A stretch of DNA of 64,000 nt from Porphyra umbilicalis (GCA_002049455.2 KV918790.1:365721-429720); one strand, 5' to 3'. Counted from the stretch's first letter, positions 10,617-21,612 are shown. The notes: a model not told the origin generated them from the letters alone. Numbers and translations: made by a program.

Positions 10617-13600
10617 ATGGCGTCGCCGTCGGCGAGCTTCCCCGTTCCCGACGGCGACGCCCCCCACCTGTACCCATCGACCTCTGAGTTTGCCTCCTTC
10701 TCCTCCTACGTCCTGAAGGCGGAGAACCTGTATGGCGCGTCGACGGGAATGGTGATTGTGCACCCACCAGCCGGCTGGGCGCCGCGCCAGGACCTCTCTT
10801 ACGCGGACATTATGGACATGACCGTCAGCCGGCCCATCCGACAGCAGGTGGTCGGCGGCCGCGGCATATTTTTCGAGGTGCTCGTCGAGCAGCGGAGCCG
10901 GAGCGTCGACGAATTTCGCGCCGACTGCACCAAGTACGACGCGACGTACCTGACCGCACCGCCTGAGCCGCTCGAGGACGGGGAGCAGGGGGTGGCAGGG
11001 GTGTTCCCAGGGTCCAGAATGGTCGAAGCCGCAGCGGCGCGGAAGGCGGCGGCGGCTGCCTCGGCGATGGTGGGGCGGTCGGCGACCACGGCCGCCACGA
11101 CGGAGACTGCCACGTCGTCGGCGGTAGCGGGACGGGGAGTCCCCGGCACCGTCTGTGAGGCAGGTTCCGACGATACTACCCCGGCGCAGGCGGGGTGTGC
11201 CGATGCTGAGGACGATAGTGGCGATAGTGCTGCCGTGGAGGCGGAGCAACCCCACCTGCCGGCAGAGTGCCTGCCTTCGCCTGACGATAGCGGTCTCAAC
11301 GGCGCGTCGGCAGAGTCGCGTGCCGCCAGTGCCGCCCGCGAGCGGCGGGTGGCGTGCGACACGGGCGGCATGACGCTGCGCCAAGTCGAGCGCCTCTACT
11401 GGCGGGGCGTGCCGACGCGGACGCCAACGTACGGTGCCGACTCGCCCGGCTCCCTCTTTGAGCAGCCCCTCGCGGGGATGTGGGACCTCTCCCGCTTGCC
11501 CACTCTCCTACGGGCCGTGCCGTACTCCATCCCCGGCGTGACGACGCCGTTTCTCTACTTTGGCACCTTTGGCGCGACGTTTGCGTGGCACACGGAAGAC
11601 GCCGACCTACACGGTATCAACTACATCCACGCCGGGTCGCCCAAGACGTGGTATGCCATTCCCCCGGCGGACCGCCCCCGCTTTGAGCGCCTCGCCGCCA
11701 ACATGTACGCTGGCCACGCGGGCGGCTGCCGCCAGTTTCTCCGCCACAAGCAATGCCTGCTGACGCCAGAATTCCTGGCCCGCCATGGCGTCGACGTGGT
11801 GCGGGCCACTCACCCGGCGGGGACGTTTGCGGTCGTCTTTGCCGGCGTTTACCACGCGGGCTTCAACCACGGGTGGAACGTTGCTGAGTCGGTCAACTTT
11901 GGGAGCGTCAGCTGGCTCCGCGGCGTCGGCCGGGCGGCGGTGGCCTGTCGCTGCCGCGTCGACTCGGTGTCGTTGGACTTGGACGCCCTCGAGGCGGTCG
12001 TGTGGCCGGTTCTCGGCAGGCGCGGCAAGCGAGGCAAACGCCGGAAGGCCATTGGCGCCGTCGCCTCTGCCACTGGCGCCAGCGATGACGATGGCGACGC
12101 GCACGGCGACGGCGGTGGGGGCAGCGGCAGTGGCGGCGCTCGGCGGCCGTCTGGGGGTGGCCCCCCGCGGCGGCGACGGCCGCCTCCGCCGCCCCCCCTG
12201 TCTACTGCCGACGACGCGGCGGACATCCGGGAGTTGGCGGCGGAGGTGGCCGACCTCCAGCGTATGCTCGCGGGCTTTAACGCACTGGCGGCGGCTGCCA
12301 TTGAGGGCGGCGGCGGGGTGCCGTGGCCGGTCGGACCGGTGCCCCCACCGCCGCCCAACCGCCTGCAGCGGGGGGAGGTGGCCCCGCCCCTGGGAGCAGG
12401 CAGCCCGTCGTCGCCGTCAGCCGCTGAGCCCGAGGTGGCCAACTCTGACGGTTGCGCCGTCAATGGTGCAGCAGCAGCCGACACCGACGGCGACGCTGCA
12501 GCGTCACCGGCGCTCGGCTCGCCTCGCGGGCCGAGTACGCCCCCGCCTCTGGCCGGGTCCTCTCCCAACACTGCCAAGGACGACGGCGTGCCTCCGACGT
12601 CGGGTTCGCCGGTTTCGATCGCGTCTGCTGGCTCTCCCACGGCAGACCCGCCATCGTATGGGGCAGCCGCGGCGCTCTTCCCGGCCGTCGGCGACGCTGC
12701 CGATGGTGGGGATGGCGAAGCCGCTCGCGAGGATCCGTCGCTGGTCACTTGTGGGGCGCTGCGCGAACGCGCCGCCGCCAACTTGCTGCGCCTATCCACC
12801 CGCGTGTCGCGGTTGGAGACGGCCATCCTTGCCCGCCGACCGGCGTCGCGGCGGGCGCGTCCGCGAGGGCTTCCCGCATTGGGCGACGTGGCCGTCGCGC
12901 GGCTGGCGCGCGCGTCTCGCGTGGCCATCCTGTCGGCGAAGCGCCCGCCGCGGCCGTCGGCGCCCGACGGCGTCGGTGGTGGCGGCTGCGGCACTGTTGC
13001 TGGCGGCGACGACCGCGGTGCGGTGCGGATGCTTCCGCGCCCGCCGCCCGCGCGGCGCCTCGAGTCCATGACGGCCTACTCGGTCCCGCTCGGCGGCAAC
13101 CTCAGCGGCGACTGGGACGCTGAAGACGCGTACGATGCGGACCCGGTGTTGGCCGCCGCGCACACGGCGCTCGCGGCTCTCGTCGACGGGCTTGCCGACC
13201 TCCGCTGGGCACTCGCATCCGTGCGGCGACTGACGGTGGTGCCGACCACGACGGGGGAGGGCGGGTCTGTGTATGACACGGCGTTGACAGCGGCCATGGA
13301 TGCCAAGGCGGCGGCGGTCGCCGCTCTCCCGGGCGACGCCGCCACTCCCGCTCCCGCTGCAGTCTCAGACGTGGCTGCGGGCAATGGCATGGTAAGTGCC
13401 ACTGCCAGGGTGGCCGCGACCGCCGGTTTCAATTCGATGGTGGCTGCCGCTGGCACTTCGGCGACTGCGGCTGTTGCGCGTGTAGCCGCTGGTGCTGGGG
13501 CGGGTGCTGCTGCTGCTGCGGGTGGCCCGTCCCCTGTTTGTGCGCGCGTCGCCGCGCCAGCGGTTAGCGTCGGTGGGGGGAGCGGGGCACTCGCTGCTTG

Positions 13601-15206
13601 CCCGGTCGCGTCTTGCGTGGTGGCGCCCGTGGTCTCTGCCGACACCGCTGCGAATCCTGCCATCCCCGGCGTCTCCTCTGCGCTCTCTGTTGCCCCCCCT
13701 CCGCGTGCGCCGGCCGCGGCTGCTCCGACGGGCGGTTCGAGCGGCTCTCCCGCCCGCCCGCCCAGCCGCTCCCGGCCGACGACGACGCTGGTCGCCGCCC
13801 GGCGGCACGCGTCGTCGACGGGGGCGGCCAACCGACTCTCTCGGCGGCTGATGGGGTGGCAAGCCGCCCTCTTTTTTCGCACGCCGCCGACGCCGGCGCT
13901 GGCGCCGCCCGGTCGCCGCCGGGGGGGGTGCGGGGTGGAAGTGGGGTCCCGCAAGCGTCCGCGACAGGCGTCTGCCGCTGTGACGACGGCGTTGGCGGGC
14001 AGAGGGGGAGATGCCAGCGCAACGACTGTGGGCGGCGACGGCGGCGGGGCTGCCATGGGGCGGCTGCCACCGCCGCCTCGGCGGCTGCTTCCGCCGCCGG
14101 GGCGGGGGTCGACGGGGGTGCCTCCGGGAAGCCGCGGTGGTGTGGCACTGGCGACGGCGTTGTCAACGATGGCGACAGTAGCAAATGCCACCGCTTCGGA
14201 ACGGCCGCCGTTGTCGGGCCATGGGGGTGTGGTGCCGCCCACCGCCTGCTGGCCTGGGGTGACCGCGGCGCGGCTCACTCCCGCCAAGCGGCCGCTGTCG
14301 GTGGCTGCAACGCCGTCGGGCAGCGGGTTGGCACGGCCGACCGCCGTTGCGCCGCCGCCGCCGCCTGCTCGCCGGCTGGTCGGGGCGGCCGCCGCTGCGG
14401 TAGCGGCCGCGACCAGGCGACGAGAGGCTGCCGCGGCCGCGGCAGTGGCGGCAGCGTCGGCAGCACGTGTCGCTGACAAACAAGCGCCTGCTCCAACGCC
14501 GTTCCCGGCGCGTGCCATTGTGCCGCTGCTACAGGCGTACCCTCAGCGGCCGCTGCCGCCGCCACACCGTGGGCCCGCGACGACGGCCGCCGCTTTGCCC
14601 AACGTTGCCCCGGCGGCCGTGCCGCCAGTGCGGCGGGCTGCGCCGGTGGGGTGTGGCCAGCCACCCCCGCCGCCGCCGTCGCGGCGCCCATTAGGGGCTG
14701 TGCCGACGGTAGCAGCACTAGTCGCAGACCCAGTGCGGCCGGCAGAGCCGCCCGGGGCAGCGGCGCCCCCCCCCCAGCCGCCGCTAGCGGGGCGAATTGC
14801 CCATTCAGCCGCGTCGGCGTCGCCGGCGGCGGGTTTGCCGGGCCGGCCCGCATCGCCGCCGCCGCCACCACCACCGCCGGGGCGGCGTGGCCCGCCCGTG
14901 GCAGCTGGTCGACCGCTGTTGGCCAGCCCCCGGGGGTGGCCGACCCCGCCACCACCGCCGCCGCCGCCGCGGCCGGCGGTGGCGGCGGTGGCGGTGGGAC
15001 CAGCGGCGGACGTGACGCCTGGACAGGCCGCCCTCCCGGTAGTGCCGCCACTGGTGGCGGTGCCGCCACTGGCCCCCATGTCGCCGAAAGCCGCGCCGCC
15101 GCCATTGGCGTCGCCGCCGTTAGCGACGTCGTCGGCGCTGACCCCATCGTCCGTGCCGTCCCCGGCCGCGCCGTCGCCGCCGGTGCAACTGCTTATGCGA
15201 TTGTGA
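10617..15206 (+). CDS. KDM4-like JmjN/JmjC histone lysine demethylase
   Basis: This protein would remove methyl groups from histone lysines in the nucleus, using Fe(II) and 2-oxoglutarate. JmjN lies at about residues 14-55 and JmjC at about 290-450. The iron ligands are visible as H325-T-E327 and H418 (in GFNHGWN), with the 2-oxoglutarate lysine in SPKTWYAIP. A cysteine-histidine pair in GGC...LRHK and a late C-x-C match the zinc site of KDM4 demethylases, pointing to H3K9/H3K36 substrates by family knowledge. About 1,080 further residues are Ala/Pro/Gly/Val-rich and probably disordered; no PHD or Tudor domain is seen. The start ATG follows GTAACA. It is a single exon of 1,529 residues, convergent with the TRAPPC2L-like gene. 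Confidence 0.93.
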   Translation: MASPSASFPVPDGDAPHLYPSTSEFASFSSYVLKAENLYGASTGMVIVHPPAGWAPRQDLSYADIMDMTVSRPIRQQVVGGRGIFFEVLVEQRSRSVDEFRADCTKYDATYLTAPPEPLEDGEQGVAGVFPGSRMVEAAAARKAAAAASAMVGRSATTAATTETATSSAVAGRGVPGTVCEAGSDDTTPAQAGCADAEDDSGDSAAVEAEQPHLPAECLPSPDDSGLNGASAESRAASAARERRVACDTGGMTLRQVERLYWRGVPTRTPTYGADSPGSLFEQPLAGMWDLSRLPTLLRAVPYSIPGVTTPFLYFGTFGATFAWHTEDADLHGINYIHAGSPKTWYAIPPADRPRFERLAANMYAGHAGGCRQFLRHKQCLLTPEFLARHGVDVVRATHPAGTFAVVFAGVYHAGFNHGWNVAESVNFGSVSWLRGVGRAAVACRCRVDSVSLDLDALEAVVWPVLGRRGKRGKRRKAIGAVASATGASDDDGDAHGDGGGGSGSGGARRPSGGGPPRRRRPPPPPPLSTADDAADIRELAAEVADLQRMLAGFNALAAAAIEGGGGVPWPVGPVPPPPPNRLQRGEVAPPLGAGSPSSPSAAEPEVANSDGCAVNGAAAADTDGDAAASPALGSPRGPSTPPPLAGSSPNTAKDDGVPPTSGSPVSIASAGSPTADPPSYGAAAALFPAVGDAADGGDGEAAREDPSLVTCGALRERAAANLLRLSTRVSRLETAILARRPASRRARPRGLPALGDVAVARLARASRVAILSAKRPPRPSAPDGVGGGGCGTVAGGDDRGAVRMLPRPPPARRLESMTAYSVPLGGNLSGDWDAEDAYDADPVLAAAHTALAALVDGLADLRWALASVRRLTVVPTTTGEGGSVYDTALTAAMDAKAAAVAALPGDAATPAPAAVSDVAAGNGMVSATARVAATAGFNSMVAAAGTSATAAVARVAAGAGAGAAAAAGGPSPVCARVAAPAVSVGGGSGALAACPVASCVVAPVVSADTAANPAIPGVSSALSVAPPPRAPAAAAPTGGSSGSPARPPSRSRPTTTLVAARRHASSTGAANRLSRRLMGWQAALFFRTPPTPALAPPGRRRGGCGVEVGSRKRPRQASAAVTTALAGRGGDASATTVGGDGGGAAMGRLPPPPRRLLPPPGRGSTGVPPGSRGGVALATALSTMATVANATASERPPLSGHGGVVPPTACWPGVTAARLTPAKRPLSVAATPSGSGLARPTAVAPPPPPARRLVGAAAAAVAAATRRREAAAAAAVAAASAARVADKQAPAPTPFPARAIVPLLQAYPQRPLPPPHRGPATTAAALPNVAPAAVPPVRRAAPVGCGQPPPPPPSRRPLGAVPTVAALVADPVRPAEPPGAAAPPPQPPLAGRIAHSAASASPAAGLPGRPASPPPPPPPPGRRGPPVAAGRPLLASPRGWPTPPPPPPPPRPAVAAVAVGPAADVTPGQAALPVVPPLVAVPPLAPMSPKAAPPPLASPPLATSSALTPSSVPSPAAPSPPVQLLMRL

Positions 15207-15715
15207 TGCGCGTGGGCGCAGATCGCCCTGGTCATGTTGTACAAGCGTGCAGGGTGTCGCAATGCTACCGTTCGATTGCCGTACTCTTTTGTTTCTTTGC
15301 ACTTCTCCCTTTTCTGGCTACCCCGTGTGCCAGTGTTCATAGACTCCAACTTGATGTTTCCTGCTGTGTCCTCTACCAAGTGCCGAAGGGTGCCACTCGG
15401 TGCGCCACCCAGACAGCACGAAGAGAGCAACATCATGTATATGATGTACGTGATGAAGGACGACCCACTCACGCGTGGTGGTTCGTTCGGCAGATTGCGG
15501 TCTTTGTCTTCTCAACGACGCCATGCCGTGGCACGCACGTCCGACTGCGTCCGCTCAACGTGGCCCGCCTCAGCGGCGCGCCGATCGCCGTCGCCTCACC
15601 TCCCTGACGTGACCGCCACGCGAGCCCTCGGGCCCGACGCCCAGCGCTGCTCAACTGCGCTCCGTTGGCCAAGGCACTCCGTCGCACTCGTCGGCCACTG
15701 CACGGGGTGGAGCGC

Positions 15716-17000
15716 TCACCCAAACCGCCGCGCAATCTCGTCGACGCGTGCCTCAAAGCCCGCCGACACAATCGGCGCATCGGGCAGAGTAAAGGGGTTG
15801 AGGAAGGCCCCAATGACAGCGGCGTGGAGCTTGCGAAAAAGCTGCGTCCGTGGGCGGCAATGCCAGCGGGTGGGCAATCAACGTCGAGCCAGAAGCAGGG
15901 GACACTCAAAGCACGCAGAGCAGTGTGAGCCATTGGACGACAGAGGACGCAGGCACTTCGCGAGCACGTGTAGACACAACGGGGCGCCAAGGGACAGGCG
16001 CCAACGGAAACACAAAGAGCGCAAGCCACCCAAGAGCCGCCGCAACATACCGCCTTCACTGTCGAGTCTTTGTAGTCGTGGGGACCCGTCGACCGCAACG
16101 CAATGATGAATTTCAGGTGGGTGTTGGTCACAAAGCCGTACAGTGACATAGGCCCGACCACCGCCAAGCAGCCGAGGAATCCATCATTGTCTCGGGCCGA
16201 CTGGGCGCGGAGCGCCACCACTGTGCCGCCAGACGGTACCGAGGCCCGTCAAGGCCAGGAGACAACGGGGGGGGGAAAACGCGTGATGTACGAAACAACA
16301 CGACAAGTCACAGCTGTGTCAGTAAGCACAGCACACAAATGAGCAGGCAGGCGCAGCACGCTGGAGCAAGGAAACAGGACCACACGACCGACGTCTGCAA
16401 AAGTAGTCAAGCTACGCACTGGCTCGCCAAACGGTAGCAGTAGCGCACCCAGGCCAACGAGCAGAAGTCACGGTCCCTCTCGGCAGGGTTCTCGAATGCA
16501 ACAGACCGATAGCGCAGCGCTCCAGACGTACGTCGCTCCTCAACCACATCCAGGGAGTTGTAAACGACCTCGTGCATTTGCATGCGCACCACGGCATCGG
16601 TCTGGCGAGGCAGCGAGCCGGCAGCGTCCTTAAACACTTTCAAAAACAGCGGCGCATTCTGTCACACACACAAGCAAGCAGAGAGGAGCAACAGGACGAA
16701 AGAGAGCCAATGGCAGGGCCGGGGCTGGTGTCGGTTGTTGGTCAGCACAGCGCTCTAGACCAAGCAGCACCGCAACAGCCAGGCAGCGCTGTTCTATAGC
16801 AAGAGACCACAAGTGGGAACAATCACAACACCTCCCATCCCTCCGCGCACCGCGCACCCGACAAGCACATGCCCAGCGCAACGCACATTGTGGTTGATGA
16901 CAGCGGCGCAGGCGACCCTTCCGACGGGCCGAGAGCCGCTTCCCACCCCTGCCCCGGAGCGAGAGGTGCTGGTCACCCCCGCCCCGGATGACGTGGCCAT
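15716..17000 (-). CDS. TRAPPC2L: TRAPPC2L-like TRAPP complex subunit, four exons
   Basis: This is a longin-fold subunit of the TRAPP tethering complex, which acts in ER-Golgi and Golgi traffic as part of a Rab exchange factor. No single ORF covers it. I assembled exons 17000-16887, 16658-16532, 16220-16051 and 15841-15716. The introns (228, 311 and 209 bp) start GTGCGT, GTACGT and GTATGT and all end CAG. Phases match, giving 178 residues. Family landmarks line up at the same spacing as in animal TRAPPC2L: VACAAVINHN, NSLDVVEE, YGFVTNTHLKF, LFRKLH and FLNPF near the end. About 28 Ser/Gly-rich residues precede the conserved start. It is the most intron-rich gene here, and its stop lies 510 bp from the convergent JmjC gene's stop. 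Confidence 0.9.
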
Positions 17001-18525
17001 CCCAGGAGCGAGCCTCGACACGCACAACCGTCGAAGGGCTGATGGGGCCGTGCGGCAGAAGGCGGGGCCGGAGCGGGTGACGAAGACGACGCACAACAGG
17101 TCTCTGGTCAAACAAATTAGTACACGAAATTTATTTAGTGTGTGCACTTGACCAAGACACTCAAGGTAGCTCGTGCAAGGACCTTTCTTCGGGAATATGT
17201 ATACCCGGACGCTTGACTTTTACTCAACTGAAGGCACGTTCGTGCAAATACCCTGGCCCAAACTTGTTTATCTCTCGGACATGCTCTAAGTAGATACACG
17301 ACGCCCACGCCTGCCACCTGGTCGAGAACACCAGACAAATGAGCCATCCGGCCGCGACTCCCGCAGTTTGTCAGTCACCCACCACTCCACGCATCGCTCT
17401 CAGTGGCGCCGTCCCACTCGTCACGTCGCGCGCCTCGCGTGGACCTCTGCTTTCAAGCGTTCGACTGCAAATAAACGTCATCAGAGCCGTCTGAGACCGC
17501 CGCTCGCAAAGTACCATCGACATTACTCTGTGCCACACCGCCAGAGGGCCCCGTAGACCGCGCACCCCGCCTGGCGACCCTTTCTATCCAGCTTCTTGCG
17601 CTATGAACACTGTCGCGAACCGTACGCGCGAGCAAGACCTCCCCATGGCGTCCCACGTGGTACGAGGCACCCGACCACCCGTACCAACGTTCCAAGTGCG
17701 AAGAAACGGTTGCGAAACTTTCAGGGGCTGCAGAGAAGGATGTGTTTTTTTTCGGTTTCAACAAGTACTCCCGCAACGTGCACTAGCTCTCAAATAAGAG
17801 AAAAACGGTCTTCACCATGTTGGTAGATACCCTGACCTAAAGGCCAGGGAAAAAGAGAATGTACACGACGCTCATATTTCACTCATTCGAAAGCACGCTT
17901 GGGGTGACCCTGCCCGCGGCGGCCCGGTGGTGGCGCGCGCCGCCACCCGCCCCGCCTCCGCCGCCGCCCCTGCCCGGGCAGGGGCGGCGGCGGACGCGCC
18001 CCCTGTGCGTGGCGAGGACGGGGCGGCGACGGCAAAGGGAAGGGCGGGGGGGGGGGGGGTGCGCACCCGCGTCCCTGACGCGACCGCCCATCGCCCCGCC
18101 GCCGCCGTCGGGCGGCGCGGCGCGCGGCGCGCGCCCCCACCCGCACGCGGGGTGGTGGTGGGTGGCGGCATCCCCCCCCCCCCCCCCCCCCCCCCGCGCC
18201 ACGCGCGGCGGCCCCCCCCCAGCGGTGCGACGACGGTGCGGCTGGCGGCGTCCCGCCAGCGGCCGCCGCCGCTGCGGCAGCGGCGCCCGCGGCCGCGGCC
18301 GCCGGCGCACGGCGGCCGCCGCCCGCCGCGCCCGCCGCGCGCACCGGCGGCGGGGCGGCCGTCGGGGGGGGCGCGCCCTCGCCGCCCCCGCAACGGGGCC
18401 GGCCAGATAGACGGCGGGCGCGCGCGCCCGCCGCCGCCGCCGACGCCATCGGCGGCGGGCGGCTGCGGCCGCCCCCGCTCGGCAGCAGCGGCGCACGACG
18501 CGGGGGGGGGGGGTGGCGCGTGGCG

Positions 18526-18560
<35 letters not shown>

Positions 18561-19613
18561 CGTGGCGCTGGGGGCGCGCCCGCCGCCGCTGCGCGCGGTA
18601 CGGCGGCGGCGGCGGCGCGCGCGGCGCCGTCGGTCTGCCCGCCAGCCGCCCCCGCGCGGCGGGGGAGGGCGCCGCGGCGGCGGCGGCGGCTGCGGCGGCG
18701 GCGACGGCGGGACCGCCGCCGTGCGCCGAGGCCGCCGACGCGGGGCGGCGGCGGCGGCGACGGTGCGCGGCGGGGGGGGCGGGGGGGCGCCCCTGGGGGG
18801 CGCCGCGCGGAGGGGGGAGGGGGGGGGGGGGGCGGGGGGGCACCCGCCGTGGACGCCGACGCGCGCGCGGGCGGCGGGCGCGGCGGCGGGGCGGGGCGGG
18901 GGGCGCGGCGCGCGCCTGGCGGGGGTGGCGCCGCGGCGCGGGCGGCGGCGGCGCGCGCGACGGCGCCGAGGGCGACGGACGTCCACGTTTTTTTTTTTTT
19001 TTTTTTTTTTGTAGGGTGTGCCGTTTTTGGTCGCCGTTTTTTTCTGTGGCGGAACGGACACTACTTTTTTTTTTTTTTTTTTTTTTTTCCGCTGCCGCCC
19101 CGGTGCGCCGCGCGGCCGCGCGGGGGTGCCGCCGCCCGCGCTGCGGGCGCGCGCGGCGCGACGCGCGGCGCGCGCGGTGCGCGGGCGCCGACCGCCCCCT
19201 TTTTCGGGCCGGTGCGCCCAGCGGCGGGGGCGGTGCGCAGCCGCCGCAGCCGCCGCGGGTGCGCGCGCGCCGCCGCCGCCCTGGATTGGGAACCGCCGTG
19301 CCGCCCCCGCCCACCGGGTTGGTGGGCGCAGCAGGTGGTGCGACCGTTTACCGCTACCGCGGGGCGGTGTGTTGCCCCAGCCGCCACTGCGGTCTGGGGG
19401 TCGACCCCGCCCCCTACATACGTCACCGTCACGTTGCACATACCCCTTCCACAAAGCCGAGCACACCCCGCCAGCGACGCCCACCCCACCCAGCAGCGCC
19501 CCGCCCGCCGCACACAGGTGACCCGCACCGGCACGGCCACCAAACTCGGGCACTTCCTCCCAGGCAGCCGCCAACGAGCCCTCCCCCCCCCCCCACGTGG
19601 GGTTGGGAGTCCA
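17001..19613. other. Intergenic low-complexity sequence without a supported gene
   Basis: From 17001 to about 17860 the sequence is ordinary and I see no gene. From about 17930 to 19330 it is almost pure G/C with long homopolymers, so all six frames stay open by composition alone. Two oligo-T tracts of over 20 T occur at about 18987-19012 and 19065-19088. I do not support any of the long Ala/Arg/Pro ORFs here. Confidence 0.7.
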
Positions 19614-19946
19614 TCAGCGGCGCTTGCCGCACACCGCGCCCTTGTAGTAGGTGGCATTACTGAAACGGATCCCCCCCTTCTTCAGGAAGCAGGTGCCCTG
19701 GTTCCACGTAAAGTGGGTGCAGCCCCTCGTGTTGGCGCACAAGCCGCCACAGTCTTTGCCCCTCGTCAAGTAGTGCACGAAGTCTTTGCCGTAAAAGTCG
19801 CAGTCGAGGGCGTAGTAGACGCGGCCGCCTGAGCCGATTTTCCAGCGGAACGCCGAGGTGGGGCACGCCATGACAGCCACTACTGCGACGGCAACGGCCA
19901 CCATCAGGCGGAGGACGACGACAAAGGAGCGGGCGGACGGTGCCAT
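19614..19946 (-). CDS. Small secreted cysteine-rich PAN/apple-like protein
   Basis: This 110-residue protein starts with a clear signal peptide (hydrophobic core VVVLRLMVAVAVAVVAVMA, cleavage likely near residue 32). One compact domain follows, with six cysteines at about residues 49, 66, 70, 76, 86 and 105. The block CGGLCANTRGCTHFTWNQG is typical of PAN/apple folds, which bind carbohydrate or protein ligands outside the cell. The start at 19946 was preferred over an upstream open frame because it begins the signal peptide and has a TATA box at a sensible distance. Function is unknown; a cell-wall or extracellular binding role is an inference. Confidence 0.8.
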   Translation of the reverse strand: MAPSARSFVVVLRLMVAVAVAVVAVMACPTSAFRWKIGSGGRVYYALDCDFYGKDFVHYLTRGKDCGGLCANTRGCTHFTWNQGTCFLKKGGIRFSNATYYKGAVCGKRR

Positions 19947-20115
19947 GGCGGCGGAGAGAGCGGGCGGAGGGAGAGACGCGCAGCGACAGAGGGAGACGAC
20001 GCGCTCGCACTTGGCGGTGGGCGACGGGGGGTGGGTGGGCAGTAGCAGTGCCAGTGGGGTGGGTGGTGGTGGTGGATGGCGAGTGTGTTGACGCCCCACA
20101 TGGCCACCCGCGCTG

Positions 20116-20125
20116 CCTTTTTATA
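20116..20125 (-). promoter_or_regulatory. TATA box of the PAN-like gene
   Basis: On the minus strand the sequence reads TATAAAAAGG in a GC-rich setting. It lies about 170 bp upstream of the PAN-like start codon. Transcription would start about 25-30 bp downstream, near 20090. It is the clearest TATA box I noticed in the window. Confidence 0.65.
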
Positions 20126-20762
20126 CTCATGGGGCGGCACCCATGGGTGGACCTCGGCTGTCGCCTCACGATGTGGGTGGTGCCGCCGCGCACGCCCACA
20201 GAGGCGCCGGCATCACGCAAACAGGGGGGGCGTAGGGACGCCCGTGGGGAGCATTGCATCGACAGACCTCTGGTGTTTGGCAACAGCGCTGACCGACCGA
20301 CGACCGTTCGCGGTCGCCGACCCCCTCGCCATGGCCGGCGGCTCGCGTCGGGCCTGGCAAGTGCTACAGCTGTGGATGCCAGTGGTGCGGCGCGGCGTCC
20401 GCTTGGGCGCCCACGTACCCCGATTGCGCCCCCTCAGCCGGCCCACTCCGCCGTCACGGCGTAGGCACTGATGCCGGCAAAGTCACGGCCGGTGCTGACC
20501 GCTCTTTCAGTGGCCGCCGTCTGTCAGGAGCGGGGTAGCCCCCTGCTCGGGGCCAGTCGGCCGCGGTACGCAAAGGGGATTGCCGACGGTGCTATTGCGT
20601 CTTTTTTTTTTTTTTTTCAGTGCACTCCCTCCCACAATGGTTTCCCAAACAGGCGGGAATCGGGGTGGCGTGGAGTCGGCGCACGTGCCATGCGGGCGTG
20701 GCGCAGGGAAAGCCCCGCACCCTCGCGTGTTTTCCCGAGACACATATGCGTCAGATCAATTG

Positions 20763-20954
20763 TGTAGCGGACCCCTGTATCGAATGAGAGAGGGGAAGCG
20801 GAAGGGGGGTGGACGCGGTCCTCGTCGGACGCGTTCGCTCGCCGTACGGCGAACGGCCACTAGCGGACACCTGTATCGAATGAGGGAGGGGAAGCGGAAG
20901 GAGGGCTGACGTGGTCCGCGTCGGACGCGTCCACTCGTTGTACGGCGAGCGGCC
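20763..20954. repeat. Tandem duplication, two 96-bp units
   Basis: Units 20763-20858 and 20859-20954 both begin tagcggac and end gcggccac, with about a dozen differences. The unit sits in a gene-free stretch between the PAN-like gene and GCN5. No coding role is evident. Confidence 0.9.
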
Positions 20955-21612
20955 ACGAATAGCTCTGTCGGCCAGGCCGGCGGACAGTTGCTCGCACGGG
21001 GCGCGGCTCCCACGATGTCAGTTGGCAGCGGGTCGAGCGACGTGCAGCTAGACGAAGTGGCCGATACCGTATTTGCACACGCGTGCGAAAAGAGGAGCCT
21101 GGTGGAGGGGGCACCAATGCGCCTGAACACACGGCGGCGATGTGGTGGACCGAGCGTCACGAGCAGTGACTCAGCCGACTGCGGCCGCATCGCGAGCCCC
21201 GCTGGTGCTGTGCGTCGTACAGCAACGAACAAGACATACCCGAACGACATGGAGTTCTCTTGCGAAGCTTCTGTACGAACCGAAAGGCTGGGCATGAAAA
21301 GCGCCGATCGTGGTGTGTTAAACATGGATGGAAATACATGTCCACTTTTTAGTACTGAAGTCGATATGTCGACCGATTGATGAAATGAATATCGATTTCC
21401 AAACTAGCAAGTGATTGTTTTACCGTCTCCGAACTTGACGGTGAGCTGTCCAAGAAGTAGTTAACGTTCAAGCCCCGTGAGTGAGTCACAAGTTACGTGG
21501 CAAGCTCTACTTGTCGGAGAGGGCGTTGCTGGCCGTGGCGCGCCATCGTGCTGGCTGCATGGTGTGGTGGCCGTGTCTGTTGCGGTCGACATCCGCGACG
21601 CAGCATGCTGCC
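20955..21612. other. Upstream region of GCN5
   Basis: I see no gene here. The strand-plus frame of GCN5 is open from about 21481, but the residues before the ATG at 21613 do not look conserved. Promoter elements were not recognised. Confidence 0.5.

Noticed and set aside
10182-11384. 400-residue minus ORF opposite the JmjC gene
   Set aside because: It is an antisense shadow of conserved JmjN/JmjC coding sequence in GC-rich DNA.
17872-19832. Several ORFs of 400-580 residues on both strands
   Set aside because: The sequence is nearly pure G/C, so stops are rare by composition; the products are Ala/Arg/Pro strings with homopolymer junctions and no islands of normal protein.
21481-21612. Upstream start for GCN5 in the open frame
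   Set aside because: It begins at GTG and the residues are not conserved; the ATG at 21613 is in good context.
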